From: an uncultured Fimbriimonadales bacterium
Lineage (GTDB): Bacteria; Armatimonadota; Fimbriimonadia; Fimbriimonadales; GBS-DC
NCBI GenBank assembly: GCA_937934465.1
Contig: CALGZO010000248.1
Location: 1 to 11,999 of the forward strand
Length of the DNA: 11,999 nt
Direction: 5' to 3'
A model generated the notes under the pieces. That model was not told where the DNA came from and ran no database searches. It saw only the letters and a list, made by a program, of their open reading frames with translations. The translations under genes were made by a program, and so were the position numbers. Below are positions 5,495-11,999 of the stretch, piece by piece. How positions within the stretch are numbered: position 1 is the first letter of the stretch; each line of letters opens with the position of its first letter.

Positions 5495-7588
5495 ATGTCC
5501 ACGACGCGGGGTTATACTCTGGAAACAGAGATTCAGTATGTCAAGGGCGTTGGTCCGAAGCTGGCGCAGGTGTTGAACAAGCTCAACATCTACACGCTGG
5601 GCGATTTGCTCTATCACCTGCCACGCCGTTACGAAGACCGACGCCAGTTTCGCAAAATCGCGCACGCCCGCCCAGGCGAGGCGGTCACCGTCGCAGGCAA
5701 GCTCGTCACGGTCGATAACCTCCAAGTGCGCAAGGGCATGACGCTCACCAAAGCCTACATTGACGACGGCTCAGGCGTGCTGGAACTGGTCTGGTACAAC
5801 CAACCCTACATGAAAGACACGCTGAACAAGTTGCGCAATAGCGTAATTGTGGCGTATGGGCTAATCAAGGAGAACCCGTATGGTTTGCAGATTGAGACGC
5901 CCGAATGGGAAGACCTGCCCGACGGCGCCGACCCCGACAGCCTGCTCAGTGTGAATCGGATTGTGCCCATCTATCCGCTCACGGAGGGGGTGCGTCAGAA
6001 GCGGATGCGCCAAATCCTGTGGAACGCGGTGCAGTATGCGAACCTCGCGCCCGAAGTGTTGCCTCGCAGCGTGCGCGAGCGCGTCGGGTTGCCCCCCATC
6101 CAGCAAGCCCTGCAACAGATTCACTTCCCCGACGCAGCCGAGCAGATTGAACCCGCGCGCCGCCGACTCGTGTTTGAGGAGTTCTTCCTGATGCAGCTCG
6201 GCGTGGGCATGCAGCGTCAGCGCAACCTGCAAGAGCGCGGTATCGCCATGCGCATCGACGCCGAGCGGCTCAACAGCCAGCTCCGTGCGCTCGTGCCGTT
6301 CGAACTCACCAACGCCCAAAAGCGCGTTATCCAAGAGATTTGGAGCGATATGGCGTTGCCCCACCCGATGAACCGCCTGCTGCAAGGCGATGTCGGCTCT
6401 GGCAAGACAATCGTAGCGGCGGCGGCGATATTGGCGGCGGTGGACAATCAGTACCAAGCCGCGCTGATGGCGCCCACCGAAATCTTGGCGGAGCAGCACT
6501 ATATTAATCTGCATCGCCTGTTCCAGCCGTTGGGGATTAGCGTGGAGTTGCTGGTGGGTCGGCTCACGGCTCGGCAGCGTCAGCAGGCGCGCGAGCGCGT
6601 CGCCTCAGGGCGCGGCATGGTCGCTGTCGGCACGCACGCGCTCATCCAGGAGGATGTCGAGTTCGCGCGGCTCGGCTTGGCAATCGTCGATGAGCAGCAC
6701 CGATTCGGCGTGTTGCAGCGCGCCGCCCTGCGCGACAAGGGCATCATGCCCCACCTGCTGGTGATGAGCGCGACGCCCATCCCACGCACCCTCACGATGA
6801 CCCTCTACGGCGAACTCGATGTCTCCATCATCGACGAGCTGCCCCCCGGACGCAAACCCGTCAAAACCCACTGGAAGACGCCCGAAGAGCGACTCAAAGT
6901 CTACGCGGGCGTGCGCAAACTCATCGAGGAAGGACGACAGGCGTATGTCATCTGCCCCCTCATCGACGAGTCGGACAAGCTGCAGGTGCGCGCCGCCGAG
7001 GAGATGGCGGAACACCTCCAAAAAGATGTGTTCCCCGACCTGCGTGTGGGGCTGCTGCACGGACGCATGAAGCCCGCCGAGAAAGAGGCAATCATGGAGC
7101 AGTTCCGCGCAGGCGAGCTGCACATCTTGGTCTCCACCACGGTCATCGAGGTGGGCGTCGATGTGCCCAACGCCGCCGTGATTGTCATCGAAGACGCCGA
7201 TCGGTTCGGCTTGGCGCAGTTGCACCAGTTGCGCGGGCGCGTCGGGCGCAGCGAGCACCAGTCGTTCTGCGTCCTGATTGCCAATCCCAAGTCGGAGGAT
7301 GGGCAGCGGCGCATGGAAATCATGGCGCGCACCACCAACGGCTTCATCATCGCCGAGGAAGACCTCAAGATACGCGGACCGGGCGAGATTTTCGGCACGC
7401 GACAGAGCGGCGCGCCCTCGTTCCGCGTGGCAGACCTGGTGAAAGATATGCGCCTGCTGGAAGTCGCGCGTCAGGAGGCGTTTCGAATCTTGGAGCAAGA
7501 CCCCGAGTTGAGCCAACCTGCGCACGCCACGCTGCGCGAAGCCGTCGACCGATTCCGCCACCGCTTCGCGCTCGCCAGCGTGAGCTGA
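5495..7588 (+). CDS. recG: ATP-dependent DNA helicase RecG
   Basis: RecG is the superfamily 2 helicase that reverses stalled replication forks and branch-migrates Holliday junctions, in the cytoplasm. The product is 697 residues from this ATG, the family's usual size. An N-terminal helix-hairpin-helix-like start (VKGVGPKLAQVLNKLNI, 16-32) leads to the OB-fold wedge domain (about 50-145). The helicase core shows Walker A GDVGSGKT (298-305), MAPTEILAEQH (325-335), the DEQH box (399-402), MSATPIPRTL (424-433), HGRMKP (522-527), motif VI QLRGRVGRSE (578-587) and the TRG motif region GPGEIFGTRQSG (628-639). All key motifs are intact. I chose ATG 5495 because the -10 box TATACT sits 10 bases before it; an in-frame TTG at 5486 would add three residues and has a weak AGG seven bases upstream. 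The gene faces away from the DUF4139 gene, and the next gene begins 49 bases later. Confidence 0.98.
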   Translation: MSTTRGYTLETEIQYVKGVGPKLAQVLNKLNIYTLGDLLYHLPRRYEDRRQFRKIAHARPGEAVTVAGKLVTVDNLQVRKGMTLTKAYIDDGSGVLELVWYNQPYMKDTLNKLRNSVIVAYGLIKENPYGLQIETPEWEDLPDGADPDSLLSVNRIVPIYPLTEGVRQKRMRQILWNAVQYANLAPEVLPRSVRERVGLPPIQQALQQIHFPDAAEQIEPARRRLVFEEFFLMQLGVGMQRQRNLQERGIAMRIDAERLNSQLRALVPFELTNAQKRVIQEIWSDMALPHPMNRLLQGDVGSGKTIVAAAAILAAVDNQYQAALMAPTEILAEQHYINLHRLFQPLGISVELLVGRLTARQRQQARERVASGRGMVAVGTHALIQEDVEFARLGLAIVDEQHRFGVLQRAALRDKGIMPHLLVMSATPIPRTLTMTLYGELDVSIIDELPPGRKPVKTHWKTPEERLKVYAGVRKLIEEGRQAYVICPLIDESDKLQVRAAEEMAEHLQKDVFPDLRVGLLHGRMKPAEKEAIMEQFRAGELHILVSTTVIEVGVDVPNAAVIVIEDADRFGLAQLHQLRGRVGRSEHQSFCVLIANPKSEDGQRRMEIMARTTNGFIIAEEDLKIRGPGEIFGTRQSGAPSFRVADLVKDMRLLEVARQEAFRILEQDPELSQPAHATLREAVDRFRHRFALASVS

Positions 7589-7594
7589 GGGGCA

Positions 7595-7611
7595 GATACA
7601 ACAGGATACAA
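7595..7611 (+). repeat. Short direct repeat GATACAA after recG
   Basis: In the 49-base gap between recG and the membrane-protein operon, GATACA followed by A occurs twice at a spacing of about one helical turn (near 7595-7601 and 7605-7611). It might be a binding site or part of a weak promoter. I see no convincing -35/-10 pair and no terminator here, so recG may read through into the operon. Confidence 0.25.
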
Positions 7612-7637
7612 GCGCGCCCTGTCGAAAAGTTTACTTC

Positions 7638-9332
7638 GTGCGTTGTGGCTGGCTGCTGGCGTGGGTATGCATGTGCCTTGCGTCGGGCGGCGCGCAGACG
7701 ATTCTCAAGGCGTCGCCCCTGCTGGACGACGACGCGGCGACCTATCGCGCCGTGTTCAAGGTCGAACTCGAACGGCGCGGGAGCAATACGCACGGCACGC
7801 TCGTGCTGCACGACCCCGTGCGCGGCGCGCTCCGCTACTCGCTCGATTTAGCCGCGAACGCGCGCAAACAGCTCTATGTAAGCGTCTCACCGAGAGATCC
7901 CGACGCCTCGCGGCGATATAACAGAGCGCAGTTAGAGTGGCGCGGCGCGGACGGCGAACGCATCACAACGCCACTCGAGCCGCCTATCCGAACCCATCTT
8001 CCGATTGTCGTGGTGGGCGATATGATAGGTGGGCTGGAGTCGCTTAACGAGCGCAAGGCGACCTTCGCATCGGACATCGTGGCGTCGGGCGGTTTCGATG
8101 TTCCGCTCCGCGTCTATTATCGCCGTGCGGCGGCGTTGCCTGATGCTTGGCAGGCGTTGCTGGAATTGCCCGTCATCGTGTTGGTGGAGGGCGCGGAGAC
8201 GCTGTCCGAGTCGCAGTGGCGTGCGCTGCGACGATGGCTGGCGGCGGGCGGCTCGCTGGTGGTCTCTGTGGGGTCTTTTGGCGCGACGCTCAAGGCGACG
8301 CCGCTTGCCCCACTCCTGCCCCCTATGCAGATTGCCGACCGCGCTGAGGGAGTCGCCGCGCTCTCCAGCGAAGCGTCAGGCTGGAAGGTTCTGATGACCG
8401 ACGAGGCGCAGCGCCCCATCCTCTACCACAAGCGCGTCGGCTTAGGGCAACTCTACCTGTTTATGGGCAATCTGGAGCAACCGCGATGGCGCAACTGGTC
8501 GGAGCTGCCCGAAATCTTCGATAGGGTGATTCTGGGCAGTGCGGGGTTTCCCAGCGAGCGGCACATTAGACAGCTCAGCAGTATGATGAAGTGGTACACG
8601 CAGCAGACGCGCTACTGGGGAAACCAGTGGGGTGTATTGACGCTACCGCTCTACTTTGTGTGGGTGTGGAGTCTCACAGCGTTTCTGCGGAGTCGGCGCA
8701 GGTTGTCGAGCGTGTTCGCGCCGCTGACCGCTCTGGCGACAGTCGGCGCGGTTGCCGCGTTCGTGTTCGCGCCGCGCCCAAGCCGCGCGGAGCCAGTGTT
8801 GCAGGCGCAGACAGTGTTGAATGAGACGGGCGAGGCGATTGAGATAGACTATCTCTACACGACACTCAGCGCGGGCAGGCACACCCTCACGCTGGGCGCG
8901 GAGACCGAGACGCTGACGCTCGTCGCAAAACCCAACGCGGCGGTTCAGATGTACCTTTCGAACGAGACGCCGACGCTTCAGATACACTGTACGGCGCGCA
9001 CCCACTTCGGCGTCTGCATGCTGCGCCCTGTCGCCGATGCGCCTGCCTTGCAAGCGCGCTGGCAAGGTAATCGCTTGCAGGTGCGCAATCTCAGCCGTCA
9101 ACAACTCGTTGTGCAGGTATATTCAAGCGACGCCAACAGGAGGTCGTCTGCGGTCTTGTCGGAGCAGCGCGTGCTGAGCGCAGGCGCACAGATGGTTATC
9201 CCCATCAATCCTTCCCAACGGCAAGAAGGGGTTCGGATATGGGGAGTCTACGAGCGCACGGGCGCGCCTGCAGCGACGCTGAACGGCAAACCGATACAGG
9301 AGGTGAACACGCTATTCCTCTCCGTGCCCTGA
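7638..9332 (+). CDS. Exported membrane protein, GATase/Rossmann-like domain, unknown function
   Basis: I do not recognise a named family for this 564-residue protein. A signal peptide (1-19, ending CLASGGAQ) is followed by a beta-rich domain (30-118). Next is an alternating hydrophobic strand and helix region (120-300) with LPIVVVGDMIGGL (121-133), LPVIVLVEGAETLS (177-190) and the helix-strand WRALRRWLAAGGSLVVSVG (194-212). The pattern matches the glutamine-amidotransferase-like Rossmann fold of DUF4350/GldG-type proteins; the catalytic Cys-His pair of true amidotransferases is not visible. Two membrane helices follow (about 333-350 and 361-378), with a basic cytoplasmic loop RSRRR between them, and then a beta-rich external tail (385-564). 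The start is a GTG with only the A-rich GAAAAG upstream; no ATG, GTG or TTG lies in frame between the recG stop and it. Its end overlaps the next gene by 19 bases. By context it is the extracytoplasmic partner of the two permease-like proteins that follow. Confidence 0.8.
   Translation: MRCGWLLAWVCMCLASGGAQTILKASPLLDDDAATYRAVFKVELERRGSNTHGTLVLHDPVRGALRYSLDLAANARKQLYVSVSPRDPDASRRYNRAQLEWRGADGERITTPLEPPIRTHLPIVVVGDMIGGLESLNERKATFASDIVASGGFDVPLRVYYRRAAALPDAWQALLELPVIVLVEGAETLSESQWRALRRWLAAGGSLVVSVGSFGATLKATPLAPLLPPMQIADRAEGVAALSSEASGWKVLMTDEAQRPILYHKRVGLGQLYLFMGNLEQPRWRNWSELPEIFDRVILGSAGFPSERHIRQLSSMMKWYTQQTRYWGNQWGVLTLPLYFVWVWSLTAFLRSRRRLSSVFAPLTALATVGAVAAFVFAPRPSRAEPVLQAQTVLNETGEAIEIDYLYTTLSAGRHTLTLGAETETLTLVAKPNAAVQMYLSNETPTLQIHCTARTHFGVCMLRPVADAPALQARWQGNRLQVRNLSRQQLVVQVYSSDANRRSSAVLSEQRVLSAGAQMVIPINPSQRQEGVRIWGVYERTGAPAATLNGKPIQEVNTLFLSVP
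9298..9306 (+). promoter_or_regulatory. Perfect nine-base Shine-Dalgarno AGGAGGTGA
   Basis: AGGAGGTGA is the full complement of the 16S rRNA anti-SD TCACCTCCT. It lies in the last codons of the upstream membrane-protein gene. Seven bases later stands ATT at 9314, in frame with the permease-like gene. No ATG, GTG or TTG in that frame is suitably spaced, so the site decides the start. Confidence 0.8.
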
Positions 9333-10360
9333 GCGCGTGGTGGGAACGGTACTTCACAGACAACCCTGCGGTGTGGTTGCTGCGACGGGCGCTGGCTGTG
9401 GAGTGGCTGGTGGGTACTGACGCGCGAATGCAGGCGATTAATCGCCAGTGGCAGGCGGCAGTGCGCGCGGGCGACCACGAACGCGCCCGTCAACTATCGA
9501 CCATACTCGCGCAACGCGCCAAGATTGCGCCCCTCAATCACCAATTTTGGCGCACGGGCGACCGCCGTCGGCTTATCTTCACCTATGGGCTGATGTTGGG
9601 ACTCATCGGGTATTACACGCTCACAGGGGGCGGGCTAATCGCGATAATCTGGGGCAATCTGAGCCCGCTGTTGATTATTCTGGGGCTGGTGAACATCTTG
9701 CCCATCTTCTTTACCTCGTTGGTGAACCTGTTCACTCGCGAGCAGGCGCAAGGCACGACCGTCTTCCTGCGTCTAACGCGCCTGAGTGGGCAGGACTTGC
9801 TCTACGGCGCATACTCGACCTATGTGCTGAGCGGGATGTTGCGCATATACCTAATTTATATAACGCCTGCAGTGCTGTTGGCGGCGTTCGCGGGGTACGA
9901 ATCGCTGTGGGCGGGATTATGGTTTGTGGGGCGGTATGGACTTTGCCTCGTCGCGTTTGGGTTGCTGTGGCAGGCGCTGTTAGCCTTGCTAACGCCTGTG
10001 CGCTCGACGCTTTTGACGCAAGTGATTGTTTATACATTCATCGTAGCGGCTGTACTCGCTGCCTTCATCCTGCCTCCGATGGCTGCCGATCGGTTGTTGC
10101 GAAGCGAGGCGTCCAAATGGTTTGCGACGCAGCCGATTTGGCTGTGGGTCATCGAGCCTTGGTTTTGGGCGACGACGCTTCTGCTGCCGATAGCGAGCTT
10201 GGCAGGGGTGAACATCGAGCATCCGCTGTGGAGCGTGCCGCAAGCGTTGTTGATTGCGGCGCTGGTGCGGATATTGACGCCGTGGGCGGCGCGCCGTCTA
10301 CAGCGAGTGCTGAACGCCTCCGAGCCTGAAATCAAACCGCAGGAGGGCGCGTGGTGGTAA
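9314..10360 (+). CDS. ABC-2-type permease-like membrane protein (ATT start)
   Basis: Residue numbers count from the ATT at 9314, which gives 348 residues. A cytoplasmic N-terminal part (1-85) with an amphipathic stretch and a charged helix (QWQAAVRAGDHERARQL, 45-61) is followed by about seven hydrophobic segments: about 87-104, 107-138, 168-192, 203-225, 233-254, 284-299 and 305-323. Between the second and third, the loop TTVFLRLTRLSGQDLLYGAYS (about 148-168) resembles the LLLTPLSPREILLGK coupling loop of ABC-2 permeases. The putative role is the membrane channel of an ABC-type exporter. The ATT is chosen because a perfect SD ends seven bases before it. An in-frame ATG at 9239 would overlap the previous gene by 94 bases and add a tail that merely mirrors it. 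CTG 9329 and GTG 9371 lack SD spacing, and GTG would cut a likely N-terminal segment. The gene overlaps the previous gene by 19 bases and the next by 7-10. Confidence 0.75.
   Translation: MPLRALSAWWERYFTDNPAVWLLRRALAVEWLVGTDARMQAINRQWQAAVRAGDHERARQLSTILAQRAKIAPLNHQFWRTGDRRRLIFTYGLMLGLIGYYTLTGGGLIAIIWGNLSPLLIILGLVNILPIFFTSLVNLFTREQAQGTTVFLRLTRLSGQDLLYGAYSTYVLSGMLRIYLIYITPAVLLAAFAGYESLWAGLWFVGRYGLCLVAFGLLWQALLALLTPVRSTLLTQVIVYTFIVAAVLAAFILPPMAADRLLRSEASKWFATQPIWLWVIEPWFWATTLLLPIASLAGVNIEHPLWSVPQALLIAALVRILTPWAARRLQRVLNASEPEIKPQEGAWW
10341..10346 (+). promoter_or_regulatory. Shine-Dalgarno AGGAGG for the last gene
   Basis: AGGAGG lies inside the end of the upstream permease-like gene. Two adjacent GTG codons follow at 10351 and 10354, at spacings of 4 and 7 bases, so the second is the better start. 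Both starts overlap the TAA of the upstream gene, which indicates translational coupling. Confidence 0.75.
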
Positions 10361-11999
10361 TCTGGCAGAGCGCGGCGACAATCTTCTGGATGGAATATCG
10401 ACGCTTTGTGCGCACGCGCCGATTCTGGGCGCTGACGCTGACAACGCTGCTGGTGGGAGTCTGTCTCAGCGCGTTGGCGACCCTAATGTCGGTCTACGCG
10501 CCCCAATCGCTCGACGCGCTGTTCGGATATCGGTACAGCAGTGTGTGGATGCTGGGGATTTGGGCGTGGCTGCCCACCATCGTTTCCGCGCCGCTCAGTG
10601 CGCGCTTGCTACGAGACATTTATAAAACGCGCCACCTGCCCGACCTGTACCTGACCGAGCTGCATCCACTGGGGATTGTGTTGGGGCGTATTGGGGCGAT
10701 TGCCGTCCTCACGGGGCTGTCGCTCCTGCTGCTGACCCCCACTGCGCTCTGGATGTGTGTCATCGTCAGTTTACCGATTGGGCAGTGGTTTGCAGTGGCG
10801 TTCTTTGCGTGGGTCGCCTGGATGCTGAGCGCGGCGAGCGACTCGTATGCGCTGCGCGGGGCGACAACGCCTGATGAATCGCCGCTGCTGACGAAGACCA
10901 CCTCGGTTGGCGTTCCGTTTCTATTCACTGTGCTGCCGACGATACTATTGCTTGCCGCTAACATTCTCGCTCTCTTGGGGATTGACGACGGACGGCTTCA
11001 GCTCCTGCCTTTTTGGGGGTTTGCGCCGCTTACCACGCCGTTCTTGCTGGACGGGTTGGCGCTCCGTGAGACGGGCGCGTGGGTATTTGTGCTGATGGTA
11101 TTAGGCGGCGCGTTGGGGCTAACGCTTTGGCTTGCGACGGCGGCGGCGCAGTGGCGCGAATGGTGGTCGGCGCGCGCCTATCGCCTCATGCGCTGGGGCG
11201 GTACCGCGTTGTGGCTGACTCTGGTGGGCGTGCATACCGCCATGCTCGCGCAGGTGTTCGTCGATAGCCCTCGCGCGGCTGAGCGGCTTCTGCTCCTTGC
11301 TCTGTGTTTCACGACTTTGCTGAATGCGGGCGTATCCACTCTGGCGGGGTACTTCGGCTTGCCGCGCCGCGCCGACACGGTTCGGTGGCTGGTTCCGTAC
11401 CCGTTCAGTGGGATACTCTGGCAGTGGGCGCTCCATTGGCTCGCCTCGATGGTGCTGTACCTTGCCATCGGCGTCGCTGCCAGCCAGTGGGTCGCCTTAG
11501 AGAAGTGGCTGCTATCGTCGCTTTATGTTTGGGTGGGCGGTGTGGTGTTGCCGCAGGCAATCTTCAGCCATATTTGGGCGTACTTGATGCGCGCGCCATT
11601 CCCAGCGCAGAGCGACTACTTTCATGATTACTACATCAACAACAGGCAAGCGCGCGCCTACTACGAGACGCGCTCCACACAAACATCTCAAGGGATAATC
11701 ATACTGCTCTCAATCTTCGGGGGTCTCTTTCTAATGAGCCTCGTTGTGCAACTGTTGAATAGCGCGTTTATCCATTCGCGAGCGTTGAGCGCGCTGGGGG
11801 ACGGACTGCTGAGTCTCCATCCGTGGTGGGGGCTTCGGCAAGAGTGGCTGGGTCTGGGCGGCGGCTGGCGCTACATGATTTACGCGCTGGGCTGGACTGT
11901 GCTGCTGGCGCTTTGGTGGGGGCGATTGGGGTGGCGGGTGGGCGAGGCGCACACGCGCCAGTTCATCGAGTGGCAACAACGCCGCGCCGCCGAAACTTC
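10354..11999 (+). CDS. Large ABC-2-type permease-like membrane protein (3' end outside window)
   Basis: The frame is open from GTG 10354 to the last base (548 complete codons) with no stop, so the gene continues beyond the window. The product is very hydrophobic, with about twelve membrane segments. The first half shows them at about 29-48, 62-80, 112-137, 143-161, 187-208 and 243-262; the second at about 283-300, 309-331, 352-373, 389-411, 447-468 and 505-522. The start MVIWQSAATIFWMEYRRFVRTRRFW is typical of ABC-2 permeases: an amphipathic interface helix and a basic stretch before the first membrane helix. The loop TRHLPDLYLTELHPLGIVLGR (in 92-112) resembles their coupling loop. The second half lacks that loop, so a simple duplication is not evident. 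The gene overlaps the previous one by 7 bases and clearly belongs to the same operon. An ATP-binding partner is not in this window. Confidence 0.8.
   Translation, partial: MVIWQSAATIFWMEYRRFVRTRRFWALTLTTLLVGVCLSALATLMSVYAPQSLDALFGYRYSSVWMLGIWAWLPTIVSAPLSARLLRDIYKTRHLPDLYLTELHPLGIVLGRIGAIAVLTGLSLLLLTPTALWMCVIVSLPIGQWFAVAFFAWVAWMLSAASDSYALRGATTPDESPLLTKTTSVGVPFLFTVLPTILLLAANILALLGIDDGRLQLLPFWGFAPLTTPFLLDGLALRETGAWVFVLMVLGGALGLTLWLATAAAQWREWWSARAYRLMRWGGTALWLTLVGVHTAMLAQVFVDSPRAAERLLLLALCFTTLLNAGVSTLAGYFGLPRRADTVRWLVPYPFSGILWQWALHWLASMVLYLAIGVAASQWVALEKWLLSSLYVWVGGVVLPQAIFSHIWAYLMRAPFPAQSDYFHDYYINNRQARAYYETRSTQTSQGIIILLSIFGGLFLMSLVVQLLNSAFIHSRALSALGDGLLSLHPWWGLRQEWLGLGGGWRYMIYALGWTVLLALWWGRLGWRVGEAHTRQFIEWQQRRAAET

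Noticed and set aside
5861..7561. Minus-strand open frames (5861-6514, 6605-7561) opposite recG
   Set aside because: They are codon-register mirrors of recG, which has every helicase motif intact.
9239..9313. ATG at 9239 as the start of the permease-like gene
   Set aside because: It has no SD, overlaps the previous gene by 94 bases and adds an Arg/Ala/Gly/Asp-rich tail that looks like an out-of-frame reading of that gene; a perfect SD points to 9314.
9448..10329. A 293-codon frame overlapping the permease-like gene
   Set aside because: It reads as a non-hydrophobic Ala/Arg/His-rich chain in the wrong frame, while the chosen frame gives clean membrane helices and an SD-coupled start.
1..11999. 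tRNA or rRNA genes, CRISPR arrays, insertion sequences
   Set aside because: No cloverleaf-like segment, spaced repeats, transposase motifs or terminal inverted repeats were seen, and nearly all of the sequence is occupied by protein genes.

Overview
The window is GC-rich, gene-dense bacterial chromosome with short intergenic gaps, no RNA genes, no mobile elements and no CRISPR array that I can see. It carries a housekeeping helicase (recG), a metabolic enzyme (HMG-CoA lyase) and several large lineage-type proteins without a clear name. Codon-register mirror ORFs on the opposite strand of almost every gene fit a GC-rich genome that avoids TTA, CTA and TCA codons. The promoter style, with -10 boxes a few bases before start codons lacking a Shine-Dalgarno (SD) sequence at two likely operon heads, recalls Deinococcus-like or Armatimonadota-like bacteria. 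I lean to Armatimonadota or a similar environmental, possibly thermophilic, lineage, but this is a low-confidence inference and nothing here proves it.

Layout. (1) 1-807, plus strand: the 3' part of an HMG-CoA lyase gene, cut by the window start. It converges tail to tail, with a 3-base gap, on a minus-strand block. (2) 811-5417, minus strand, read right to left: a secreted DUF4139 protein with a C-terminal coiled coil (5417-3447); a 620-residue protein that looks like a chain of winged-helix modules (3396-1534); and a coiled-coil protein with a C4 zinc ribbon (1530-811). The last two are translationally coupled. (3) 5418-5494: a divergent control region with two dyad symmetries and outward -10 boxes. 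(4) 5495-7588, plus strand: recG. (5) 7638 to the window end, plus strand: three tightly overlapping membrane-protein genes. They are an exported protein with a Rossmann or glutamine-amidotransferase-like patch, a roughly seven-helix ABC-2-type permease-like protein, and a large permease-like protein of about twelve helices that runs off the end.

Most interesting points. The three-gene membrane module resembles an ABC-2 or gliding-motility-like (GldF/GldG-like) export system, but no ATPase is visible in the window. Its middle gene appears to start at a rare ATT codon, seven bases after a perfect nine-base SD sequence. The 620-residue winged-helix chain coupled to the zinc-ribbon protein looks like an undescribed two-gene unit. 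The recG start is immediately preceded by a perfect 7-4-7 palindrome that overlaps its -10 box.
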